From assembly GCF_000711695.1 (NCBI RefSeq), contig NW_013546992.1:62001-126000 (forward strand): a DNA stretch of 64,000 nt. The letters run 5' to 3'. Source of the DNA: Tilletiaria anomala UBC 951. Its lineage: Eukaryota; Basidiomycota; Exobasidiomycetes; Georgefischeriales; Tilletiariaceae. The stretch's first letter is position 1. Each line of letters starts with the position of its first letter. Below, one piece after another: positions 10,505 to 21,389 of the stretch. The notes beneath the pieces were generated by a model. That model was given only the letters and a program-made list of their open reading frames with translations, ran no database searches and was not told the origin of the DNA. The position numbers and the translations under genes were made by a program.

Positions 10505-12002
10505 CTCGGACACACGGCACGGCTCCGTTTGCCTACGTCGTTTCCGTTTCCGTTCGGTAGAAGGCCTCAGTAACGTCGAGCCGACTTGATCTGATCCGTT
10601 CTAGTGGTGTCGCGTCAAGGCGTTTCCGACGTGCGAGTAAGGAGGAAATGCGCACACACACTCTCTCTCTCTTTCAATCTCCCTTTATAGCATGGCGCTT
10701 TCAGACTTCAGAGTCAGCATCCTCCCTTCGAGCTTCGAAGGATTTTGATTGGGATTCCATGGGTGTGGTTTTCTCAGGCGGATGAGAAAAAAATGGAGTG
10801 ATGCTGAGGGTGGACAATTAGTGAGTTAATCCCATATTTTCAGCTGAAACTCCGAGAATCTAAGCATATGTTCGCATCAATGTGCAATCGCTGCCAAACT
10901 GACGGCGATCACAGGAGATTTTTGTGAGAGATGTCCTCACATCATCTTCGTTCACAGCGAGTTGCATGCTCATTGTAGCGACTGTCAACAGCACGGCTAA
11001 CGGCTGTTGTCTGGTGTGCGCTTTGCTGGTTGCCTTAATTTCGAATTTGCATGGGGAAAAGCATACGTCAGCCCCGGCAAGCTGGTCGCTTCGCACGCTT
11101 CCCTGCCGCACCATCGGAGGAAACGCCAGCGCCGTGTTCCCATCAGCTGATCGATTGGATCCATTCTCCCTTCTCATCGATCTCGTCGCAGACTTTGACA
11201 TACACGTTCGCTCCTCCAAAAATGGCACAAAGAACTTCATCTGCACCCAAATTCATATATCCATAGGCTCCTCTCATCATCTGAGGCTTCGAGAACGGCG
11301 CCGCATCCCCATGTCCTCCCCTCCTTGAGGTCCATCTGCGCTCCGTCCTACCTCAATCACGAAAGCTCGTCTCGAGTCAAGGTAGCAGATCCGTGGTCCT
11401 CAAGTGAACATTACCAAGAAAGATGCACACAGCGCATGATCAAAATGACATGTCCATTTGTGCTTATGGCTGCCGTGCTCGACATCCAGCCCGACTCGGC
11501 AGGTGCCGCAACCTCGACGCGGTGAGTCGCAACCATCAGGAAGCCGCCGTCTTTGACGCGTTGAGGGTAGCGCTGAGCAGTACCGTCAACCTCGGCGCGG
11601 GAGAGCATTTGCACACATGGGATGCAACCGGGGGGTCGTTGTGTCGACACCGAATAAAGGGTCTGCAATGGAAGAAGCGTCGCCAAGCGCGCCGCCATCT
11701 CGCTCGCTCAGCCATTATCTTGCTAACGGCACAGCTGCTGCGCATCGGCTGATCGAGCGGTCGCCCGGTGTAAAGCCGATGATGGCTTCAGTGCGATCTA
11801 CCAAGGCGGTAGGGTAAATGAAGAGAGAGGTTTCGTGCCGGTCTCCGTTCGAAATACGCAGGATTGTCTACATTCGGTGAACCATAACGTTAACACCAAG
11901 CGCAACAATCTGTATCATCGTACTTCATAGACAATGCCACACAAAAGGTATAACATATTTGCTGATTGACTGGCCAACAGAGAAATGGAACAAGCTTTTG
12001 GT
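10505..12002. other. Intergenic region with minus-strand coding-like patches
   Basis: A CT-rich microsatellite (CACACACACTCTCTCTCTC) lies near 10655-10675, in the upstream region of translin. Two minus-strand patches look more protein-like than their surroundings. One at about 11255-11143 reads through FGGANVYVKVCDEIDEKGEW to a stop; the other at about 11698-11411 contains AQRYPQRVKDGGFLMVATHR. They could be exons of one small unrecognised gene, but I could not find a convincing start or splice set, so I do not call a CDS. Confidence 0.25.
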
Positions 12003-13141
12003 TCAAAGCTTGTGTCTCCCGCCTTGGCTGATCCTCTCAAATTGTCTCTGCGGACGACCGCTCATGAAGACCTGTTCGGCACCTTTGATCTCCTCCATGT
12101 TGGTCCGCGCAAGGTCCCATCCGTCGTAATTAGCTGCGCGGATGAGCTCTTTCGTGTAGAGCAGGCTCCATGGGTCCAATATGGGCGGAAGGAATTTTTG
12201 CGAGAGATGTGAGAGGACGAGGTCTAAGATCGGGGGCGTGTAGTGCTTGTGCTTCTTTGATTCTTCCGCGGTGTTTGGCGGTGTGGGGAAGATGTGTCTG
12301 TGCAGGGGAGATGATTAAAATTAGGATGGGAATTTTAGCTTGTGAGTCTGTCAGATCGCAGCAAATCCATACGCACGTAATGAATCCACATTGCCTCAAA
12401 TCCTCCGCCTCCATCTTCTTGCCTTCGAGCAACGCGACTTGTGCGCGCCCGAGGCCCATCTTCTTGGCAAATGCCAGAGCAGCGGCTCCCTCGCTGACAA
12501 GTGCGAGCCCCATGAAAGGCGTAGATAGCCAAAACTCCTTGAAACTGTATATGAGGTCGCAGTGCCCCAGAAGCGTCGCGAATATCCCGATGGCCGGTCC
12601 GTTGAGCGCGCCGATGAGGATCTTGGGGTGTGAATGCAATGCCGACGCGAAAGCTAGGTTGGAGGTGGAGAAGCGCGAGAAGACGTGCTTCTTGACTTCT
12701 AGCGTGTGCGGGGCGGTACCTGGCTCCAGCGGAGCGGCAGAGGAAGGGGTGCCGCGCGAAGGGTCGTTCACATCTGCGCCGCTGCGTCACACAAGCAAAG
12801 TCAGAGCATTCAGGTGGAGTGTATATCGTAGAGTTCGGTCCTGGACGGGATTATTGTTCGGATGTAGATTTCCAGACTCACGCTGAGAAGAATCTTCCTT
12901 TACCGGTGATGACGGTGAAGACGACTTTGTCCTGACTAGCAATCCATTGCAGCGCATCGACGAATTTGACTGTGTCCTCATATCGCATGGCATTGAGTTT
13001 TTCGGGTGCATCTAGCGTCAGTACAGCAATAATTCCCTCATGCTCCGGCTTTCCCGTAGGGTTTGGGAAAGATAGTGAGATGGGCTTTGAAGTCGGCGCC
13101 AGTAACGGTGACGAGGCGGGGAGTGGGTGTCGGGCAGACAT
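12003..13141 (-). CDS. ECI1: Peroxisomal delta3,delta2-enoyl-CoA isomerase (ECI1-like)
   Basis: Exons 13141-12882, 12781-12377 and 12297-12003 give 319 residues; introns have GTGAGT and GTGCGT donors and phases agree. It is a crotonase-fold protein: VITGKGRFFSAGADVND forms the first oxyanion-hole strand, PKILIGALNGPAIGIFATLL the second, and Glu in LVSEGAAALAF (about residue 184) sits where yeast Eci1 has its catalytic Glu. Only this one Glu of the crotonase pair is evident, which favours an isomerase over a hydratase. The protein ends in HKL, a variant of the peroxisomal targeting signal PTS1, as in yeast Eci1 with HRL. Its expected role is shifting double bonds of unsaturated fatty acyl-CoAs for peroxisomal beta-oxidation. 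An inactive or hydratase-type paralogue is the main alternative. Confidence 0.85.
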
Positions 13142-13971
13142 GGTGCGGTAGGTCGTAGCAGTTTCCTCGCGATTCCGGCTGGCGTGTGCGCTTCAGGGTG
13201 GGGGTGCAGGACCGCGACGTGAACAACTTGTTAAATGAGGATCAGATTGCGCGGCTTGCCAGCATAGTGGCATCCTCGAGTGCACCATCGGGGATCGACC
13301 ACAACTCCATGCAAGTATATGAAGGTATGTGAGCTTCCTATGGATTCCAACGACATCCACACCACACTCGGCAAGAAGCACAAGCCGGACAGCCGACACC
13401 ACACGCGCCGTCTTTTCCCGGTCGGAGTAACTTTGTTGCAAGGTGGGGCGGAACTGAGTCTTGTAATCTCATGAATTCCCTCGTGTAGCTTTCCGAATCC
13501 AGGGACCACTCCTATTAAAGCTGACATCCCTCCTGTCTACTTCGTCCTACGCACCTCTCTTTCGTCTGCCAGCGATGACCATTCTAACGACCCAAGCAAC
13601 GCTAACGACCTCCAGCCTCTTGTCGCAAGCACTGACAAACGGCTTTTTCACGAAATCTGATCTTGACGGTGCATACATGGATCCAACCCGCGTGTAGAAG
13701 TCGGTATACACTGCCCTCCCACATTCAACAATACTTGCTCTGGAGCTTCTTATTCCTTCACCTCAACACCAGCGCAACTCGGGCCCAAAGAAGCAAGAGC
13801 CCAAGAGCCGAATCATCTCTCACACACATCCATCTCTCCACGCACCCTTTCCGATACACCAGCACGATCCTTGATCCGCGCAAGGTCAGCAACGACGCCC
13901 TTTGACGACCAACCAGGCACCGATTGTCCAATCGAATACCCTTTTACTCTTCAAAGTTCAACGTCGCTACA
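13142..13971. promoter_or_regulatory. Divergent promoter region
   Basis: This separates two genes transcribed in opposite directions, the enoyl-CoA isomerase and the small membrane-anchor protein. The right part (13660-13970) is pyrimidine-rich on the plus strand, as fungal 5' leaders often are. No gene is supported. Confidence 0.4.
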
Positions 13972-14519
13972 ATGGGTGTCGTCTTCAGCTGCTTTGCTTC
14001 CGTTTTCATGTACACTGGCGAGCTCCTTGAGCGTGAGTCTGTGCCTTTGTGCTCGAGCCTTGGATTCATCCCTCTCATGCTCTCTTTCTACTTTCTCTTA
14101 CCGCCCATTACACAGACGCCCTCCTGGCCATTGGCGAGATCGGTTCCATTCTCATCCGCGGCCTATTTGCCATCCTTGTTGGCCTCTGCGACATCCTTGC
14201 CGCTATCTCGTGCTGCTGCACAGTTCCCTGGTCACAACGACCGGACCGCACCGGCTTTTCGGCGGACACGCTCAGCGCCGATGTCGGCCGCGGTGGCGTG
14301 TTTGCCAGCTTTTGCACGTCACAAGGCCGCGTGCGAAGGCAGGAGCAGAAGCTCGCAAAGAAGAAGGAGCAGGACCTAAAGGCGGGGGCGGCTGCGAACG
14401 AGAAGCTTGAGCGCGAGAAGGCCAAGCAGCAGACCAAGATGCAGGCCAAGGAGAAAAAGCTCGCAGACAAGGCGGAAAAGACGAAAGAGGCGGCGCCGCC
14501 CAGCAAGACGGAGAAGTAA
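13972..14519 (+). CDS. Small putative N-myristoylated/palmitoylated protein
   Basis: Exons 13972-14032 and 14116-14519 give 154 residues (phase 1 intron, GTGAGT donor, CATTACACAG acceptor). The protein begins MGVVFSCFASVFMYTGELLE. Gly2 with Ser6 fits the N-myristoylation pattern and Cys7 is a likely palmitoylation site. Residues ~22-50 form a hydrophobic Ile/Leu/Gly/Ala stretch ending in ISCCC. The last 60 residues are a Lys/Glu-rich charged helix or coiled coil. Many basidiomycetes, from memory, encode short proteins starting MGxxxSC with an Ile/Gly-rich hydrophobic stretch and Cys cluster; their function is unknown. I infer attachment to the cytosolic face of a membrane. The start was chosen because the lipidation motif sits exactly at this Met; an upstream in-frame ORF extension exists but lacks support. 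Confidence 0.7.
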
Positions 14520-15218
14520 AATTAACACCCGTTTAGCCCACGCCCTTTGCTTCTTCCTGCATCATATCCTGACTCGCAACTTTTCACTTCTGTCCATAGT
14601 TACTCTTACGTATTTATCCATTCCTCCCTCTTCCGTACACTCTATGAGGGTACAAAAAACGTGGTGTTTCGGCCTGTCCGCCTGCTGCTGGTGTGCAGAC
14701 CAGGCGTAATTACCTACTGAGCGATCACAGAGTGGCGATGCCCTTGCAACGCCTGAAGGAGCTGATACGTGACGGCGGCGCTAATGAGCGCTTCATTAGT
14801 GTGGCGCATTGAGTGGAGACCACCTCAACGAAGGTGGCAGATTGAATCTGAGTCCACGCATGGGTGTTGCGCTGGTGGAAAAGCAAGACGCGGACTCGGC
14901 GGCTTCGCGCGCCTGCTGTTGTCGAGCGTTTCGAGAGTTGCTCTGGACCTTCGCCATCCATTGTATCGGAGCGTTATCCCTGCACGGCGCCGAGCAGCGA
15001 TCGAGCCAAGGAGTGTGTTACCGAGAGTGCACGTGCGCAGAATGAGTGTGCAAGACGAGAAGTATCCATGCCTGCACCAGACTACGCTTTGTGATGATGT
15101 TGGGGGCTCCAAATAACGGCATGTTCGAAGAACCAAGGCATTGCGCTTGCAGCGATTGTAAGCTGTGGGCACGGTGCTTAAGCCTCTGGTCTTGGAGGCT
15201 GATATTTGATCCTGGACA
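14520..15218. other. Intergenic region between convergent genes
   Basis: This stretch separates the ends of the small anchor protein and IMP1. Several overlapping open frames of 75-115 codons cross it in different frames, all with shadow-like composition. I see no gene. Confidence 0.4.
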
Positions 15219-15957
15219 TCAAGATGCGCCCTCTGTGATCAATTCGAGGTTGTTTCCAAGCCAGGCCAGCGATGGGAATACCTGTAGCGTGAAGGGAGAT
15301 GTATTTTCATGTCAGTGATCCCATACAAGTTAAGCTGTGAGGTGTGAAAGAGATGCCTACCCTCGCAACAACTTTGCCTCTAATCAGTCCGATCGGTACG
15401 GGACCATAGTGCCTGCTATCTGTGCTGTTATTGAGATTGTCACCGCATAAGAAGACGTGACCCCTTGGTACTGTAATGCTTGGCGCATCCTTTCTGGGGT
15501 CGACGAGGATCGTGTCGCCAGGGAGGCCGACGACGCGCTTGCACACTGTCTTGGATGGGTTCATGGGCGATGTGGCGACGACCAAATCACCTAGCTCGAG
15601 ACCGTAGGTGTTCTTGCCTTTTGCAAGATTGATTTTCTCCCATGCTTTGTCCTCCAGCCTTCTTCGCTCGCGCGAAGCGGCATCTCCAGAAGTCAAAAAC
15701 GACCCGGTCGACGAGGACACTGTTGGGGCCAAAGTTGCAGCCCAGCTTGAGACAGTGCGCTTGATGCGCTGAGTGAAATTGTACAGCGGCCAGCGTACGT
15801 GTAAGACTTGATCACCTGATGCCGCAAGGGTCGGTAGCATGCTCGATCCCGTCGTCCATCGAATCTCAGCGACATGAGTCGTGACGACGTGCACCATGGC
15901 CATGATCTGTAGCGTCCTGATGGAAAGGCGCGCGGTACGGTACCATCGTGGATGCAT
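15219..15957 (-). CDS. IMP1: Mitochondrial inner membrane protease subunit 1
   Basis: Exons 15957-15361 and 15281-15219 give 219 residues. The last exon is only 21 codons including the stop; the intron is phase 0 (GTAGGC donor, GCTACAG acceptor). The S26 signal-peptidase motifs are present: TTGSSMLPTLAASGD with catalytic Ser39, and CKRVVGLPGDTILVDP with catalytic Lys140. The third block, GDNLNNSTDSRHYGPVPIGL, matches IMP1 rather than IMP2. A hydrophobic N-terminal segment (residues ~11-30) would anchor it in the inner membrane facing the intermembrane space, where IMP1 removes sorting signals from cytochrome b2-type and other imported proteins. About 50 extra residues (60-115), rich in Ser and Thr, sit between the Ser and Lys blocks compared with the yeast enzyme. 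Confidence 0.88.
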
Positions 15958-16872
15958 TCTTCTCGGACGGGCCCTGAATAATATTCGTCGTGAGTAGGTC
16001 GTGGGCGTTAGCCGTCACCGAAGCGATTAGCGTAATTGGACAATGATGAGGTGGCCTACGTTCTGCGTCCTGAGTCCTGATCACGAATGATGCAGTTCCC
16101 AGCGAACCCAAGAGGAAGCTGGTGGCACCATTGGCACCTTTCTTCGTAACATGTGCAACCAAATTACGTAACCTTTCATCCAGCATCTTGAAGCGTATAA
16201 TATGGGCCATGGCACATAAGAACCACAAATCAAGGCAGGAACGCATGCCTCCCTTGGATTGGCTCCGGTACTTCGGCTTCTTATCATATTTACCTGGAAG
16301 CTGGAATCAGCACGTTTGTATAGGTCTACAACGTCACTCCTGGAGATTTTGGATGCTTTCCGAAGGAGGAACCCCGGCGTCGCCATTCCACTTCCGGGTG
16401 TTTTTGTAGGGTCCAGCAATAGAGTTGAGCCTACTGCCTTGTTTCTCCGCCTCGCCGTAGCGCCGTTTCAGCAAGATGATCTGCAGCCATACATGAGGTG
16501 GCAGAGGGTTACTTGTCACATTGTAGCGGACAAATGGCGCGCGGTATAAGGTCATTGCCATTGCAATCGCTGGGACTCATGCGTCGAACGACACTCTACC
16601 TCCGTTCTAGCGGACAGATGTGGCGGCTCCTGTGTGCAATTGCTTCGAAAGCGGCTCAAAGTGCACCACATTGAGAGGATATACAGTGCTCATGACAAAG
16701 AGCAGTGGCGCTGCTTCTGTGCGAGTGCATAATCCATGCATTGTCCAGGTCTGTATGCAGCAACTCTAACAGGTAGTGCAGAAAGAAACGAGTTGCAGGG
16801 CGGTTCTACGAATGGATGAATCAAAGCGAGCGGCAGACGCAGTGGGGTATAGCCCTTTAGGTTATCGGTCGC
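15958..16872. other. Intergenic region
   Basis: This lies between the start of IMP1 and the end of the large minus-strand gene. A minus-strand frame at 16246-15866 stays open for 126 codons and overlaps the IMP1 start out of frame; its composition does not suggest a gene. Nothing else is seen. Confidence 0.35.
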
Positions 16873-19800
16873 TCAGCACTGGCGCTGCGCAAAGTGCTGC
16901 GTCGCCGAGCGTGGCACATCGTGAGGTTGCAGGTGGACCAGACCGCCATTGTGCGGGTGGTAGCTGAGGCTATGCGGCATGCCGTACGACGCAGGGTGCA
17001 TGGGAACTGCGTATGCTGTCGGCTGAGCGTACTGCCAAGCTGGTATCGGGCCACTGAGGGAATGAGGCAGGTGAGGCGAGGCGGAAGGGCCCATCATTCG
17101 GTAAGCAGCGGGGATCTGAAGCGGCATACCCATGACGGGCATTGAGGGGGTGGAGGGAATGCTGGCGACGAGGGGAGGGCGCATCGAGCGAGATCTCAAG
17201 CTCTTGTCTTTCGCCTTTGGCGACGTAATCGAGTCAGGATGGGAAGTCACCGCAGCACGATCGTCTCCCGACGGCTGGCAAGAGCGGCGACGGCCGCCTC
17301 GAGCGTCATGGCCTGGCTGTGAAAGCATCGAGTCTTCCTTGCGCTGACTTGGTGCTGATGGCGACGCGGCGCTGCCTTCGGCTGCCTTCGTCAGTTCTAC
17401 GGCAGTCTTGCTCCTGTTCAGGGTCTCTGACGGCGATGGCCTCGATGGGTCTCCGGCGCCATAGTTGATTTCTGTGAAGAGCGTCTGACGAGCGGTGTTG
17501 TGACGCCTTTCTCGCGCCTCCTTCAATTCGCGCACATTTCGCCGCAAGAGCCGTTCTTCGGCTTCTTTTCGTTGCATTTGTGCTTCGTGAGCCAGGCGAG
17601 CTTCAAGCTCCGCCTGCTTCCGTCGCCGCTGCTCCTCGATCGCCAACTGCGCACGCTGAGTAGAGGTCAAAGAAGGTGTCTGTTGCGTTGAGGCGGATGC
17701 CGCCTGCGCAACGGGCGCTGGTGCTGGTGCTGGAGGCAACAACGAACGCCGCTTTGGGTTCAAGCGCAATTTCGAAAGAGGCACCTCCTCTTCAGACTCT
17801 TCGTCGCTTGTTGTGGGAGACCAGTTGCCTATCTTCATCTTGGGTGAGCCCAGGGGAGAAGATAGCGGAGACACCACTGATGCAGATCGCTGGTGGCCTG
17901 GGCGATCAGCGGATGCCGATGAAGCCCTCTTAGCGGGTGACGCAGGACTCATCGGCTGCCTCGCCGGCGATGAGGCAGCCGTAGGCAATGGGACTGCTTT
18001 CTGAAGGGAGATGCGCTCCGACGCATCTCGTGGCGCGATCCAGGGTGGAGGCACCTTCTTCAGCTGCGCATCTCTGTTCCGGCTTCTGCCTAGCGAGGCC
18101 CTCTGGCCAATATCAGACCTGCTGTCGGCTCCGAGGGCCTTCATGAACGCATTGGCCATGAGCGAAGTTGAAAATGCAGAAGCCGGCATCGCGCGGACGT
18201 TGGCGCCCTCGCGCTTCCTGAAGCGCGCGGTGGCGGGAGCATCTGCCAGCAGGTTCGTGTTGGAGACGGAAGCAAGCGAACACATACGATCCGAGAATAC
18301 CAGCGGTGCTGCTGCTGTGCGATCAATCGCACCCACCTCGGTCGAGTCGCTTGTCCAAATGGCAGAGCGTTTTGCAAAACTCGGCCGTCGCGCCCAAGCC
18401 GCCAGGCCGCTAGAATCGTCAATCACACCATCAGGTGCGGTAGCAGCGACAAAGTTCGGTCTCGCCAAGGCCTCTGGCTTGGTAGACACCTTGGCCATGA
18501 ATGCCGCTGTGATGGCAGAGGCAGGGATGGACACTGAGCCGTAGCGCCTCTGAAACCACCCAATCTCGACCTCTTCGGGAATGGTGAGGTTTTCGCGCTT
18601 AAGCTTACGCATGACCAGGCTCCTCCCGAGCGCGACCTGCAGGTTCCGCTGCACAGAATATGTTGATTCGTGCTCTTGCAACCTCAAGCTGGCATTCATC
18701 GAGCGCGGGAAGCACAACTCGTCCGCTGCTTTTCCTTTCTGCTCGACGATCGCAACGGCGGATTGCGGGTTGGTCTCCTTGACGATGCTGGCAAGTTGTG
18801 GATGTACTTTTAAGAGGGTGCAGTTGTACAGGGCGCGCTTGACTGGCGTGTCAAGCCCAGGCCAGTCCTCGGGGCGGGTCAAGCTTTGACCTCTCGACCC
18901 TGAAGTAGGCGCCTTGGCCTTTTTGAAGGTGGATGGAAACGGATTTTTTGCATGCTGGGAGGACGCTTGGGGCCCATCAGCGCTCCGCATGGCGGCCGTG
19001 TTGAATGGGTGAGAGCGCTCATCTGCATCCTCATCGCCATAATCATCTTCGGAATCTTCATCATCGTCTCTGAACAACCCTGGACGCATGTGGCGATACA
19101 CCTTCCTGCCCGCCAGTTTATCCTGCGTTTCGCGCTCCTCAATCTCTTTGGCTTGCGCTTCCGTCAATCGCTTGGGTCGCGAGGGGAATGAACTTGGTCT
19201 CCATGAGGATGGAAGGCCCTGCAGAGCTCCGAACGCATCACTTGCGAGGCTCGAGTCTGCGACGGCGCCAAGGTTGGCAAGCGACGTGTGGCGTGGCGGC
19301 AAGCCATCCGGCCGTGCTCCTAGTCGGCTTGTCGAGATAGCACGAGTATGCAAATTGCTGCCACTTCCTTCGCTGTCGGAGAAGGAGAAGTTGAGGACGG
19401 CGCGTAGGAAATCAGAATCGCCGATGGTTTCATCGTTCGTTGTGACGCATTGCGGTGCGGTGTCAAGACCGAGCGCACCCGCCCCCCTGCCCCTATCGGG
19501 TATGGGGTTGAAGCCATGCATGTGACTTTCCGTGTTTGGCTGGTAGTGATACAAAGAGAAGGACGAGAGGCGTCAGTCACATACAGTTGTCGGAAGCTTC
19601 CACATGGCAGACTCGGACTGACCAGCTCACGGCCCCTAGAAACCATACTACTCCTTTCTACGTTGGCGCCAGAACTCCTGCGCTGGCTCTTGGCAGACTG
19701 CGGGCCGAGCAACGACATCGGTGGCAGCTGAGGCAAGCGGCTGTCGGTCATAAGGCTGTCGATCGATGGGGCGGTCCCGACAGCGGGGAGCTGCGGCTGA

Positions 19801-21389
19801 TGGGTGAACTTGGCAATGCCATCCTTTGCCGAGAGGCTGTTGCCACTGCCAAAGATACTGAAGCTGGAAAGCAAGCTGACGGCAGCGCCAGCGCCAACGC
19901 TGTCTCCGTATCCTGGTGTCTGCGGCGTGTGCGGCGGGCTGCTGGAGTGCTCAGAGGCAGAAGTGGACGTTGAGGTGGAAGCGGACATGCGACCACGGCT
20001 GCTCAAGACACCGATACTGGTAGCAACCGTGCTAGCCTTTGTCGACTGCGACTGCGATCGCGCCGGGGTGGAAGAGGAAGACGGGATCTGTGCTGGCAAC
20101 GGAAGGACCGCGTCGGTTGGCGACGTGGGGCTTGCCGCGGAGCGATTGAGGAATCGGCTGCCGAAACGCCTCAGCGTGCCGAGACCTTCCTTGCGCGAAC
20201 GCCCGCGTAATGATTCCGGCTCTTGAGTCGTTTGCGCCTTTGGTCGCGCTTCCACCGCCGGCGTTGCTGTCGACGCTGCTGCTCCGGCAGCCAATGGGTT
20301 AGTGCCAGAAGCGAGGAGTCCTTGAAGATTGGGAGCAATAGCTTTCGGCACAGACCCGTTGCTCTCGAGGGAGGTGGCGCTGGCCATGGTGTCGCGACTG
20401 TAGCTGCTATTGCAGCTGCTGGTGATGCTGCTCATGGCGCTCACGCTTCCACTCATCCCGCTTGTGCTAGCGTAACTGCTCGATCGTGAGCCGTGCATGA
20501 AGGCAGGATGCGGTGGCGAGAGGAGCAAGTCGTCTACTGCTGGAGTGTCAGTGGGCTGGGAAAATAGCGAGGAGGTTCGCAGCATCGGCGAGGTCTGCAT
20601 GGAAGGAGTGCGGCGAGGAGAGGAAGCAAGAAGCAACGTCGATGATGATTTAGAGGGTGATAAAGTGGAGGACTGGAGGAAGATATCCGAAATGGGAGGG
20701 AGGAGCATGCCCTTGTCTGCTCCCACCCCTGCCACATCTGCTTCGCCAGCGACGAGCGGAACCTCGGCCAAGCGGCCTCCACAAGGCGCGGGGTCTGGCG
20801 AGCGTGTGATAGCGGAGGGGGACGATGGTGCTGACGGAGATTGCGACTGGGCAAGTTGAAAGAAAGATGATGTGACTGACGTAGGTTCCAGTGACACCAG
20901 TGTTTGCGCGAGTCGCTGAGTCGATAGTTTGTTTGCCATGCTCTCATTCCCACTCGCATTGCTACCGTTCGCTCCATTGACCTGCGCCTCTGCTTGCGCT
21001 GCCGATTCGTCGCCATCATTGCCGCCTGTTCGGCTGGTGCTGCGACTGCGACTCCGGGTCAGCAACGCGGGTAGCATCATCCGTTCTTTTCCTGAGCGCA
21101 GCTTCCTGCCGTGTGTGCTGCCTGGGCTGAAGATGGACCCTAATGATGCATTTGCATCTTCGAATTCTGACGCGTCTGCTACCAGTGACAAGGATGACGA
21201 AGCATCAATTCCTGCTGCTGCTGGCACCGGGGAAAGAGGCGAGAGGTAACTTTCTGGCGACAATGCCAGCGGTGATGCAGAAGGCACTGACGGACTGCTG
21301 ATCGTTGAACCCGCAGATGCTGGCGTCCCCGGCAAGGCGAGCGGTGGCGGCGTCGACGTCCGTCGGAAAGGGGAGGGTAGCAGGCCCAT
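16873..21389 (-). CDS. Very large Ser/Pro-rich protein, function unknown
   Basis: Two long minus-strand frames overlap slightly: 21389 to about 19623, and about 19539 to 16873. The second has an in-frame stop just upstream and starts at a strong splice acceptor (ATCACTACCAG), so it probably continues an upstream exon. A phase-0 GTCAGT donor at 19622 would join them into about 1477 residues. The first half is low-complexity Ser/Ala/Pro. The second half has a more conserved-looking block near residues 690-830 with KVYRHMRPGLFRDDDED, RPEDWPGLDTPVKRALYNC and PEEVEIGWFQRRYGSVSIP. It then has a charged coiled coil containing AIEEQRRRKQAELEARLAHE. I recognise no family. The alternative is two adjacent genes, the second starting at the Met in ESHMHGFN. 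Confidence 0.55.
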
